Assembly: GCF_003254395.2 (NCBI RefSeq)
Contig: NC_037650.1
Span: 10,168,071-10,232,070 of the forward strand
DNA length: 64,000 nt
DNA from: Apis mellifera
Lineage: Eukaryota; Arthropoda; Insecta; Hymenoptera; Apidae
Direction: 5' to 3'
Part shown: positions 1-10,640 of the stretch, one piece after another
How positions within the stretch are numbered: position 1 is the first letter of the stretch
Layout of the letters: each line of letters opens with the position of its first letter
Made by a program: the position numbers and the translations under genes
Notes under the pieces: generated by a model
What the model was told of the DNA's origin: nothing
Databases searched by the model: none
Seen by the model: the letters and a program-made list of their open reading frames with translations, nothing else

Positions 1-1770
1 TTTCGTGTAATATCGTAATACACTTTGCACTTGTTGTTGTTAATTAAAATTGCAGTATTTCTATTATTGACGCATTTGCGGTTGATAATTTTATCGAGAT
101 CTTAAAATAGAAAAGCGTAAGCCTTGCGATTACGAAGGCAAGGACAATAGTTTAAAATATTTCAAGTTTCCTTCCCGTTGTTAGATTAGAACCAGGACAC
201 GGAAACAAAGAGGATGGAAACATAGGGATAGAATTGTCTCTATTCAACGCTAAACTTCAATTGTTTACAACTTCATAAACAAGTCTCGGCCGACATGTTT
301 GCATATCGTGTTCCTTTCATGCTTGTTTCGACTCCTAGAATCGATTCTCCAAAAATGCCTCCTCGTTGTATTCAAAGATTTATTTATTATTTCATTAAAA
401 AAAAAAATTATATTAAGAAAAAAATATTTCACATGTAATAATACAATTATTTCAACAACTACAATTATTAATCAATTTGTTAAATGAAATATGTAGAAAT
501 GATTATTTCAACTACAACTTATTAATCAATTTGCTAAATGAAATATGTAAAAATGATTGTACAAATTAAAATAAGTATTGTTGATAAAAAAAATAAGAAA
601 AAAAAAAACGATCCTAAAGAAATCCACTTTCCATAGAATTTCACGCAGAGATATTTGTTTATGGTTCCCCTGAAGAAGGTACACACAGTCGATGACCAGC
701 CAGCATTGAATGAGGCCATTAAAGATCCGCTTGTGTTATCGAGGAACGAGTTTCAAACGTGAAGAAATAGGAGAGAGAGAGAGAGACGACACGGGGAGAG
801 TAAAAGAAGCTAGGTGCGACCGGTCTATGGGATTCTCGTGAGCGCCATAGGATGTCGTAGCAGGTGCTCGAGTCTACAAGGTGTTCATGGCAAGCAGGAA
901 AATTTAAAGTCTGATTTTATGGGGCGAAAAGTTGGAAATCGACGAATGTCGAAGTTGGAAACTTTTTATTTTTCTCGAACGAACAATTTAATTTAATTTA
1001 ATTTAATTTTCATTGGATTTTGTTCCTCTTCTTTGTAAAAGAAAGATTAATCCTGCAATAAATCGTGAGATACTCGTTTTCCATCGACTTCCTTTTGGAC
1101 ACTCTGTATATGTATATATATATATACCTTCTCTTCTAGAATTTTTACTACCTGCTTTTGACAAATTATCCCGCGTGAATGAAGGTTAGATCGTAACAAT
1201 ATCGTGAACTTGTGGTGAATCGATTGAATTTGAAGAGAAGAGAAGTCGTGGGGAAATAGGGGATACGAAGGAATAGGGAATCAGGGGTGCAGATTAATTA
1301 GCTTTTCATACAATGGAATGGTAAAATGGTACGATAGGAAGGTGTTTGATCGTGTGCGAATCTGTTCAAATAAGATTGATGGTTTTTTTTTTCTAGAGAA
1401 TAGACTATATAACTCTTAAAATTCGTAGGAATTTATTTACTTGTATCTTTTAACGTGTTTAAAATTAATTGATTAATTTTTTTTTATATTGTAAAATAGT
1501 AAGGTGATTTTTATTCTAATAAGAGAAAAATATTTATTTCGATATAATCGGTGTTTTATCGTGAAAGGATGTTTCGTTTGTGGAATGGATTCGAAGGTGC
1601 ATTATGTATTTTTCGTTAGTTGCTATTTAATCAATCTATGGAGGTTCTTCGAAACAATGGCTCGTGTACGTAATTGTATTGGTATTTGAATAATAACCGA
1701 CGATGGTGCAGGCGTAATTACTTCCTGTTTGTTAATCAATTGTAAACGCGTACCTTTCTATCTTGGACTT
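1..1770. other. AT-rich sequence left of array A
   Basis: AT-rich with an (AATTT)n run at 985-1,011, a short GA run near 772 and a TA run near 1,108. Apart from the possible small exon at 637-762 nothing is supported. Confidence 0.5.
637..762 (+). CDS. Possible terminal coding exon (very uncertain)
   Basis: The frame reads through MVPLKKVHTVDD and ALNEAIKDPLVLSRNEFQT to a TGA at 760. The amino-acid mixture is unusually protein-like for this AT-rich neighbourhood. A weak acceptor (TTTCACGCAG, ending at 648) precedes the ATG at 661, and an AATAAA lies about 300 bp downstream (near 1,057). It could be the last exon of a rightward gene beginning before the window, or chance. No family is recognised. 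Confidence 0.15.
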   Translation, partial: NFTQRYLFMVPLKKVHTVDDQPALNEAIKDPLVLSRNEFQT

Positions 1771-2762
1771 TTCTCTTTACACGGTGTATAAATATAAACA
1801 AATTATTCAGAAATCAAACTGATCAAACTTTCTTATATTTGTAAAAAAAATATATATGCAATAATTTAAATGTGTGAAAATTAAAAAATCAAGAACAAAA
1901 TCAGAAAAATACAATAAGTAATGCACGAGTAGATGAATAAGTAAGCATCAGCGGTTAATAGTCACTAGTGGCTCTTTCTCTTTACACACTGTATAAGTAT
2001 AAACAAATTATTCAGAAATCAAACTGATCAAACTTTCTTATATTTGTAAAAAAAAATATATATAATAATTTAAATATGTGTGAAAATTCAAAAATCAAGA
2101 ACAAAATCAGAAAAATATAATAAGTAATGCATGAATAGATAAATAAGTAATCACTAGTGACTCTTTCTCTTTACATATGTATAACTATAAACAAATTATT
2201 CAGAAATCAAATTGATCAAATTTTCTTATATTTGTAAAAAAAAATATATATATAATAATTTAAATATGTGTGAAAATTAAAAAACCAAGAACAAAATCAG
2301 AAAAATAAGTAATGCACGAATAGATGAATAAGTAAGCATCAGTGGTTAATAGTCACTACTGGCTTTTTACATGGTGTATAACTATAAACAAATTATTCAG
2401 AAATCAAACTGATCAAACTTTCTTATATTTAAAAAAATATATATATATATAATAATTTAAATATGTGTAAAAAATTAAGAAGAAAATCAGAAAAATACAA
2501 TAAATAATGCACGAATAGATGAATAAGTAAGCATCAGTGGTTAATAGTCACTACTGGCTCTTTACATGGTGTATAACTATAAACAAATTATTCAAAAATC
2601 AAACTGATCAAATTTTCTTATATTTGTAAAAAAAAAAATATATATAATAATTTAAATATGTGTGAAAATTAAAAAACCAAGAACAAAATCAGAAAAATAA
2701 GTAATGCACGAATAGATGAATAAGTAAGCATCAGTGGTTATTAATAGTCACTAGTGGCGCTA
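1771..2762. repeat. Tandem array A: 5 units of about 190-205 bp
   Basis: Units start at about 1,771, 1,976, 2,165, 2,363 and 2,558. Shared landmarks are CTCTTTACA(C/T), GTGTATAA, ACAAATTATTCAGAAATCAA, a poly-A/TATATA stretch, CAAGAACAAAATCAGAAAAA, a TAATGCACGA stretch and a terminal GTCACTAGTGGC. Copies differ mainly in the A-run, the TA-run and small deletions. It ends against unique sequence AGTGGCGCTAGTGTCGC. Confidence 0.93.
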
Positions 2763-3540
2763 GTGTCGCATCATGGTCAATCAAGAATTTAGAATTCGGA
2801 TAAATTTTCCTACATCGTAGAAAAGAAATGGAAAAGTCGAAAGGATGGCCGATGAAAGATCACGTTTTAATTGTCGTTTAACGCAGAGTGTGGATTTATC
2901 TGTGATCTAATATCTATTTTTAAGTACGTGTTCTCTTTTATCTTCGTAATCCATCACGATATAAAACTTCGAAATAACATATAGTACAATAAACAATACG
3001 TATTTTCTTCAATAAATATAACTTACTATCGATTTATTTAATCAATTGATAAATATATATACATAGTATAGATTAAAAGATTGTTTGAGAAATTTCGAAA
3101 TAGAAGATACACAAAGTATACAAGAGCGACGATACACGCGAGACAGAGACAAAACAACGATAGATATACTACAATACATACTGCCTCGTTCTATTCCTTT
3201 CATTCCAATCATCTTCAATATACCTTACACACCAAATTTCACGTTCTATCACGTTCTCTATAATCGACCATCCGATACGAATTAGAATTCCTATCCAAAA
3301 AAAAAAAGAAAGAAAGAAAGTCAAAGAAGAAAAGAAAACACAAGAGGAACAAAAATAGAAATAGCAGAGGAATAGAAGAGAATAGATCGAGGAAGAATGG
3401 AGCGAAGGGAGAAAGAAACGTTGAAAAAGGAAGAAGAGAAGAGAACGACGGAGGGAAATGGTCGAAGAAAAAGAAAAAGAGAGAGGAATGGTGAAGGGCA
3501 GAAAAAAAGGCAGAAGAAGGGAAAAGGAGAATGGGCGTGA

Positions 3541-3990
3541 ATGGAGCACACCGGTGGAAGTTTCGTGCGCGCGTCAAGTGCAGGCAGGCCCGGTTGCTGC
3601 CGGTGCAACGACCTTGAGAATTCGGCCTCGGGTGTGAACGTTTCGAAGCCGGCTTCCTGCGGGCGTGCACACGTTCCTTCGAGCGGGGCACACGCGCGCG
3701 CGCGATTTCATGAAAACGATCGTTAGCGCGGCAACGGCGCGTAACGATGACGTCAGAAGCGACGTGAACAGTCGCAGCCTGCGCTCGACAAACCTGAAAG
3801 GTATTATTTTTCACGCCACTTCCCACACGCGCGCGCTCGCGCGCACAACACCGGTTGATCGTAATACGCCGCCGGCCCGATCTCTGGCCCCGGATGAACT
3901 TCGAGGGGAGCCGGCGGTTTTATCGGCTCGCGTTGAAAGAAGAATCGGGTCCAGTGTTCGTTATCGACCGGTTACGGAGAAGAAGCTTGG
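3541..3990. promoter_or_regulatory. GC/CpG-rich island with CRE palindrome
   Basis: This sharp GC-rich island in AT-rich DNA has alternating CG runs (CACGCGCGCGCGCG) and a full CRE palindrome TGACGTCA at 3,748-3,755. Donor-like sites (CTGAAAG|GTATT, GACAC|GTAAGC) occur on the plus strand near 3,800 and 3,990. An open frame at 3,665-4,171 crosses the island and enters array B but has no recognisable protein features. It could be an alternative promoter or non-coding first exon, or a conserved element in the for intron. Confidence 0.35.
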
Positions 3991-4118
3991 ACACGTAAGC
4001 GAAATTTCTCTTTTTATTTTATTCTATTTTATTTTTTTTCTTTTCATCGCGGAGAGTAGTAATTCAACGCTTGACGAGAGAGAGGTCCGAGAATTTGATA
4101 TCGCGTGTGGGACCGTGA

Positions 4119-5632
4119 TGGCGGCCGTTTTAAAGGTAGATGATTTAGACGATTTTTCTTCGTTCTATTAATCGAAAGGAAGATTATTTGTAATTTTTTA
4201 ATCGATTTCAGGCAGAAATCTCAACGATCGAAGAGAATTATATTAATAAATTATAATAAATAATTTATCATTCAAAGACCGTTTCAAAGGTGATGATTTT
4301 TCTTGATTCTATTAATCGAAAGGAAGATTATTTGTAATTTTTTAATCGATTTCAGGCAGAAATCTCAATGATTGAAGAAAATTATTTAATAAATTATAAT
4401 AATTAAAAATAATTTTCAAAGGTCGTTTTAAAGGTGTAGATGATTTTTCTATTAATTGAAAGGAAGATTATTTGTAATTTTTTAATCGCTTTCAGGGAGA
4501 AATCTCAAGAGAATTATTTAATAAGTTGTAATAAATAATTTATCGTTCAAAGATTGTTTTAAAGATGTAGACGATTTTTCTTGGTTCTATTAATCGAAAG
4601 GAAGATTATTTGTAATTTTTTAATCAATTTCAGGCAGAAATCTCAACGATTGAAGAGAATTATTTAATAAGTTGTAATAAATAATTTATCAAAGGCCGTT
4701 TTAAAAGTGTAGATGATTTTTCTTCGTTCTATTAATCGAAAGGAAGATTATTTGTAATTTTTTAATCGCTTTCAGGAAGAAATCTCAACTATTAAAGAAA
4801 ATTATTTAATAAATTATAATAAATAATTTATCGTTCAAAGGCCGTTTTAAAGATGATTTTTCTTGGTTCTATTAATCGAAAGGAAGATTATTTCGCTTTC
4901 AGGGAGAAATCTCAACGATTGAAGAGAATTATTTAATAAGTTGTAATAAATAATTTAACGTTCAAAGGTGTAGATGACTTTTCTTCGTTCTATTAACTGA
5001 AAGGAAGATTATTTATAATTTTTTAATCGCTTTCAGGGAGAAATCTCAAAAGAATTATTTAATAAGTTGTAATAAATAATTTATCGTTCAAAGGCCGTTT
5101 TAAAGGTAATTTTTCTTGGTTCTATTAATTGAAAGAAACATTATTTGTAATTTTTTAATCGCTTTCAGGGAGAAATCTCAACGATTGAAGAGAGTTATTT
5201 AATAAGTTGTAATAAATAATTTATCGTTTAAAGGTTGTTTTAAAGATGATTTTTCTTCGTTCTATTAATCGAAAGGAAGATTATTTGTAATTTTTTAATC
5301 GCTTTCAGGGAGAACTCTCAAGAGAATTATTTAATAAGTTGTAATAAATAATTTAACGTTCAAAGGTGTAGATGACTTTTCTTCGTTCTATTAACTGAAA
5401 GAAAGATTATTTGTAATTTTTCAGGGAGAAATTTCAACGATCGAAGAGAATTATTTAATAAGTTGTAATAAATAATTTATCGTTCAAAGGTGTCGTTTTA
5501 AAGGTGTAGACGATTTTTCTTGGTTCTATTAATCGAAAGGAAGATTATTTGTAATTTTTTATTCGCTTTGAGGGAGAAATCTCAACGATCGAAGAGAATT
5601 ATTTATTTCCATAATAAATAATTTATCGTTCA
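4119..5632. repeat. Tandem array B: about 11 units of about 135-145 bp
   Basis: The marker ATTAATCGAAAGGAAGATTA recurs near 4,168, 4,311, 4,452, 4,587, 4,731, 4,870, 4,994, 5,126, 5,263, 5,390 and 5,527. Most units run from CCGTTTTAAAGGT(G)TAGAT through an acceptor-like TTTTTTAATCGCTTTCAGG to GAAATCTCAACGATTGAAGA and ATAAATAATTTATCG. The first unit is continuous with the GC-rich island to its left (GATGGCGGCCGTTTTAAAGG). Confidence 0.93.
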
Positions 5633-6059
5633 AAATTACTGTTATAGCTATAAATAAAGTTATTAGTCGAAGCAATCTTGCTTTAAGAAATTTTATTTTT
5701 GCGTATTAAATTAATACCCAGCCCTGCTCTTTAAACTTAATAAATGCAAATGAAAATAAATGTACCTTGACATTAATTTAAATACATAAAACACGTAATA
5801 TCACACGAAAGGTTATTAATATCTTACACGAATATCTATAAAAACCTACAAACATTTTTCCCATTGACATTACAATTTATTTTAATAACAAGGAAAGATA
5901 TCGTTCCCCCTCTTTCCTTTAAATTCACATACCGAACGAATATGCGTATATACTCCACTCCATCCATCGCGTTATCTATTCGAATCTAATACTATATCCG
6001 TTGGCAACTGTATCTCGCGCCTCTTATCTCGCGAAAAACGACGATACTCCATTTTCTAC

Positions 6060-6500
6060 CCGCCTATCCCCTCCCCGCCACCTCGCTCTCCCAGAAAGTA
6101 TCGAAAGAACGCGAAGCGGTTGTCCGCCACTGCACAATCAGGAGGACGATTAATTGGCCGGCGCGCAAGGAGCGTTCCAAGAGGTCCATTAAAAATCGTT
6201 GCGAATCGGCAACGATGTGCCGGGTCTACAAGCGCATCGCCGCCACACCGGTGGACAAAAGCGAGGGGGGGAGAGGAGACAAGGGATAAGAGGGGGGAGG
6301 AAAAAGAAGAAGGGAAGAGGGCAGCGAAGTTTAAATCTAAAATTAAGCCGGGCTGCTCCTGACCTGGGTTCCGATCGCGTATAACTCAGTGTCAAAATGC
6401 GAGTCAAATTTCGAACGCGTGCCCACAGAATGCTTTCCGTGGCGCCACTCTAACGCAGCCGTTTCCTCTCCACGAACCGGTCGTGCCACGATGCCATTGC
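6060..6500. other. GC-rich non-coding island
   Basis: It contains a homeodomain-type GATTAATTGGCC near 6,150 and a purine-rich run at 6,260-6,330. Open frames on both strands lack protein-like features. It is a candidate conserved non-coding element. Confidence 0.3.
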
Positions 6501-6746
6501 TCATTTCCTTACACTTGCACGATCAGGTCCTCTCTCGCTTCCTATTTCATCTTATTTGTTTCGTTTTAGATTTTCTCGTATATATATATAAGAAAAAGAA
6601 AAGTGGAATAATACAAAATGGCACTCGACGATATAATTGATCGAGCAATTAAATCGAAAAAGAAGAGTTTGTAATTAAAATCGTTAAAATTTTTATATTA
6701 TAATTATTATATTTCCCTCGATCATTTTTTTTTTATTTAGTGTCGA

Positions 6747-8230
6747 TCAATTATTTCACTTTGTTTCCTTTTCTGTCTTCCCTATCTTCGAATTAATCTG
6801 TAATTGTCCCATTCATAAAATTTAAAGATAGATCTTTCATTATCTATCTTTCCAATTATAAAAACAAGTGCATAAATATTAACAAATAATGCGTAAAAAT
6901 ATTTTGTAGAATTTGTAGATGGAATTCCAATTATATGAACTTGTTGGGATACAGTGGTTTTAGTTTCGTTTATAACCGAGTAACAATTTTTAAGTTAAAT
7001 AGTTAATGGGTGTTTCGTGTATGCAAGTGGTTTCCACATTTGGTTATAAATACAGTGGGATCTCGATTAAACTGGTCGATCGAGATCTAAAAGATAGTCA
7101 GACTCGGGGAGGAATTATTGAAATTGTATTTTTAAAATTTTTTTACATGTGAAGATACATCTTTACCACTTTTTGTAATATGTATAATTATTGGGCCAGA
7201 CATTTCCACTTGTTCATTATCCTATCGATTTATGGATCAAGATCGTAAGAAAGAAATTCGATAAGTCTGTTATTAAGATTTTCAATCAAACAAGTAAGTA
7301 AATTATTCGTATCCGTGTTTCGAGAGATATTTCCACTTGTCAAAGAAACAATCTTACGTTTTTTTTCTTTTTCTTTCTCTTAAAAAATTTATATCTCATA
7401 ATATTTAAATTTTAAATTCGATATCTCGAAATTGAAGGAAAGGTGAGAAACTTAATAGCCAATTTAATCGAGATATATACTTATCCTGTAAAAATTATAA
7501 TATCTTATCGAAAATTTTTTCACTTTATATTCGTAATGATATTGCGCATAATTAAATTTTATCGAAGAATTATGAACCTTCAACTTGCAAAATAAAATAT
7601 TTCAATCGTATATATAATTATAAATTATAGGTGAGAACATTTTAATCGGATATATTTTTTATATGCAATTTATTTATATTAAACCGAAGGAAATACTTAC
7701 ACACTTACAATTATACAGTTCTTGTTATAATCCTTTCTTTTTTTTTTGTTAAATCCTTATGATAAAAATTTCGAACGATCTCGAAAAAATAAAAAAAAAA
7801 AAAAAGGCCTTAATTACCACGGTGTGTCCTGTTTCAGAAAAATCGTCTGAATATTTACTAATGTGATAATTGGTGGGAAATCTCTTTTTGCCCGGAAAAA
7901 AAAATGGCAGGATGTGGATGTGCAGAACATATTTCGTATTTTAATTCAATTAGCTTCTACGGGGGTTATTCTTGATACACAACGATACATAATAATAGTT
8001 GGTACATGTTATCCTTCAGATCGGAAAAAGAATTTAATTCAACAACGCGATACGTCTAATTTTTTAAAATGTTTAATCGCTTTTCATGGTCATTAAGAAT
8101 AATTAATAATTGTTTTTGTAATTGGAAAGATAGATGATGAAAGATCTATCTTTAAATTTTATGAATGGGACAATTACAGATTAATTCGAAGATAGGGAAG
8201 ACAGAAAAGGAAACAAAGTGAAATAATTGA
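6747..8230. repeat. Near-perfect inverted repeat: two 121-bp arms around 1.24 kb
   Basis: The left arm (6,747-6,867) and right arm (8,110-8,230) are reverse complements with about two mismatches by eye. Landmarks are CACTTTGTTTCCTTTTCTGT on the left and ACAGAAAAGGAAACAAAGTG on the right, and CAATTATAAAAACAA against TTGTTTTTGTAATTG. Similarity stops sharply at both ends of each arm. The spacer is AT-rich, has no credible gene and contains a pogo-like repeat. It could be a foldback or MITE-type element with long terminal inverted repeats, or two opposed copies of a short dispersed repeat. Confidence 0.9.
7050..7495. mobile_element. Possible pogo/Tigger-type non-autonomous element
   Basis: The left end reads TACAGTGGGATCTCGATTAA, matching the CAGT...CTCGATTA style of pogo/Tigger terminal repeats after a TA. 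A partial inverted counterpart (CCAATTTAATCGAGAT) lies near 7,462-7,477. The match covers about 16 bp and the right terminus is degenerate, so this is tentative. No transposase frame is present. It would be nested inside the larger inverted repeat. Confidence 0.35.
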
Positions 8231-8469
8231 AATTATCTTTGCAACATGAAATTATACAACTTTAATACATATACATATTTCTAAAAATTTTAATAATTAA
8301 TGATATATCAAATTTAATATAGATAACAGAAAAGCATACAAATGATCGTTCTTTCTATTTTTTTTTTTTTTAACAAGTTTTTCGTATTTTAGAAAATTGC
8401 ACTTAAAAAACCACGAATTATCGATGCTTTCCTATCAGCACGTGCTCCCATTTATCGTTTGCGACGTTT

Positions 8470-8473
<4 letters not shown>

Positions 8474-8504
<31 letters not shown>
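8474..8504. repeat. 31-bp poly-A tract
   Basis: An uninterrupted run of 31 A. A GA dinucleotide run follows at 8,608-8,629. It could be a retroposed tail, but no retroelement body is recognised to its left. Confidence 0.95.
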
Positions 8505-8506
<2 letters not shown>

Positions 8507-9029
8507 GGCAGCAGACACAATAGCGTCTACACTACGAAGAGAGAACAATCTGTTTCGCAATACATATATACACGGAGGAGCTTTAACCAGATGCAGGATG
8601 CGAGAACGAGAGAGAGAGAGAGAGAGAGATAGCGTTGCGAACACGAAGGTGCAACGAAACGTATCGCATTTGCAAAGTTAATACACGCCTACCATAGGCG
8701 CCAGCCTTAGAAAGTGGAATGCAAGCAAGCCTGTGGATGAGAGTGGAAGTCTGACGCCAAGCTTTAGATATCAACGATCGTGTTTTCGAATTTTTCGATG
8801 AATATCATATTTCGAGCGTGTATTGCTTCGAATAAAAGCTACAAATAATAACACGCTTGAAATAAGAAAATATTGTGTAATATACATGTATTTATAATTT
8901 TATTTATAGAGGATAATATAACTCGTGGAACGTTCTTAGAGAATCGATTATGAGAATCGAGATAAAAACACGATAAAAAATGAAAAGATATTGCAAAAAA
9001 TTATAGACTAAAGTTTCTCGAATTATGGA

Positions 9030-9165
9030 CAATCGAAGTTGGAAGTTGGAGGAAGCGAGACGGAGATAGAATGACATGGCGCGCCACACCGCGGCGCGAC
9101 GGCGAAACAGAGTTGAAGCTGTCTCTTTCTACTTCCAATTCGCTTCGTCTAACGCGAATTTGTGA
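9030..9165 (+). mobile_element. Palindromic MITE-like element, copy 1
   Basis: It contains GCGAGACGGAGATAGAATG followed by a CGCGCCAC...GCGGCGCGACG core, with degenerate inverted flanks (CAATCGAAGTTGGAAGTTGG against CTTCCAATTCGCTTCG). It is the same family, in the opposite orientation, as the elements near 38.5 and 51.8 kb. It has no coding capacity. Confidence 0.65.
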
Positions 9166-10199
9166 ATGGCTCGTAACGAATAAGCTTCAATCTTCGTATA
9201 TCAATTTTTGATTTCTAAAATTAAGTGTTTATATCGCGAATATATCGATATTTTGTTTATTATTTATTTACAATTAATTTGAATATATTCGTTCAAAATT
9301 ATTTCTTAACAGATTTGTTTCTATTTCTTAAAAGATTATTATTTCAATTAATAAGTACATTTATTATATTTCAAATAAATATTTTAATGTACTTACTTAT
9401 AAATTGGTTAAATTAAAATAATTGGAAAGAGAAAATTGTTGTAATTTATGAAGCGGAAAAAGAATGGAGTTCATTATTTAAACAATGAAGTTCGACTAGC
9501 TTCGTGAATTAATTAATATATATAAGAACCTATGGATTCTATTGTAATTACAAAAGTATTAATGCATAATAAAGGAAGGATGCGGCAAACAGTATGAAAT
9601 TAATTATAGTAAACGAAGTGAAACGTGATTCGTTATCTATCAAAAGAACAACTCCCAATTAATCGTTGAAAAAGTTTTTGCATTATTTTTTTAGAGATTT
9701 TCGCTTCAGAGAAATTTGCTTCCTTAATGTTTAAACGTATAATTATAAAGAAAAATATATATATAAAAAAATGTTTCAACAAATGAATATATTTTATTTA
9801 CAACTCTTAAATTAATCCTCCTCAACATTTCATCCAAAGTGTCCTCTCAATCTAAAACCGTTCAATATTTATGCAAAGAAGAAGCAGACCTTCGATTTTC
9901 GTTTGTTAATATCTCGAACGAAAGCAAACAGTTATTTTTACTTCGATCCACTCCCATTTGGTCGTTCGCCATTTCCACTTTGCGATTCTCAAAAAAAAAA
10001 AAAACCACTCTCCAGAAAAATCGATTAAAATACATTAATGCACGATTCAAATTTCTCTATTTACTCATTTTACACAATTCTCTTTACTTTTTTTATATTT
10101 CAAAAATTAATTTTCCAAAAATTAATATTATGCACTATGCGAAAAATATCGCGAAGTATTCGCAAAGTTTCAGAAAGAAAAGAAAAGAAAAGAGGAAAT

Positions 10200-10640
10200 T
10201 TGATCGGTCTTCTTTCATTCGTGGAACGAAACTCGCCTCCAGCGAAGATTTTCCCGATCGATGGACGGATAAATCTAAAAACTCGTGAAAGAGCGTGGTG
10301 TTTAGCGAGACTAATGCTACGCCTACCTACTCGTGCGCCCGCCTGGAATGCAAATCCATCGAGGAAAGGCTCGCGTCTAAGCGCCAGCAGTGGTTCGAGA
10401 CGTGATACACACGCGTGTCCCTCCTCCCCCTCCCCCCTCGATACCTGCGTACGCCCACGCTAACCCGTAGTCACCGCACGTCCTGCTTATGCCATCAAAA
10501 ATTGCTGGACAAAACGGCGTATTAAGATTCGAGCCATCATCAAGGGAAACGTCTATTTTCGTCACGATTCTTGCGGCTTGCACGTGTTATTGCCGATTCT
10601 TCTGGGCGGATTTCACGGTGAGCGTATATCGATTTACGAT
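10200..10640. other. GC-rich island with octamer-like site
   Basis: GGAATGCAAATCC near 10,345 contains the POU octamer ATGCAAAT. The rest is unique sequence with a possible exon noted separately. It would lie in the for intron if that gene extends this far left. Confidence 0.3.
10489..10620 (+). CDS. Possible first coding exon with hydrophobic segment (very uncertain)
   Basis: An ATG at 10,489 opens a frame MPSKIAGQNGVLRF followed by a hydrophobic, Cys-containing stretch (SIFVTILAACTCYCRFFW). It runs to a donor-like CACG|GTGAGC near 10,617. It lies in a GC-rich island that may simply be a conserved non-coding element. No partner exon was found and no family is recognised. Confidence 0.12.

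Noticed and set aside
8474..8504. Poly-A tract as the tail of a retroposed gene
   Set aside because: No open frame, gene-like sequence or target-site duplication could be found to its left.
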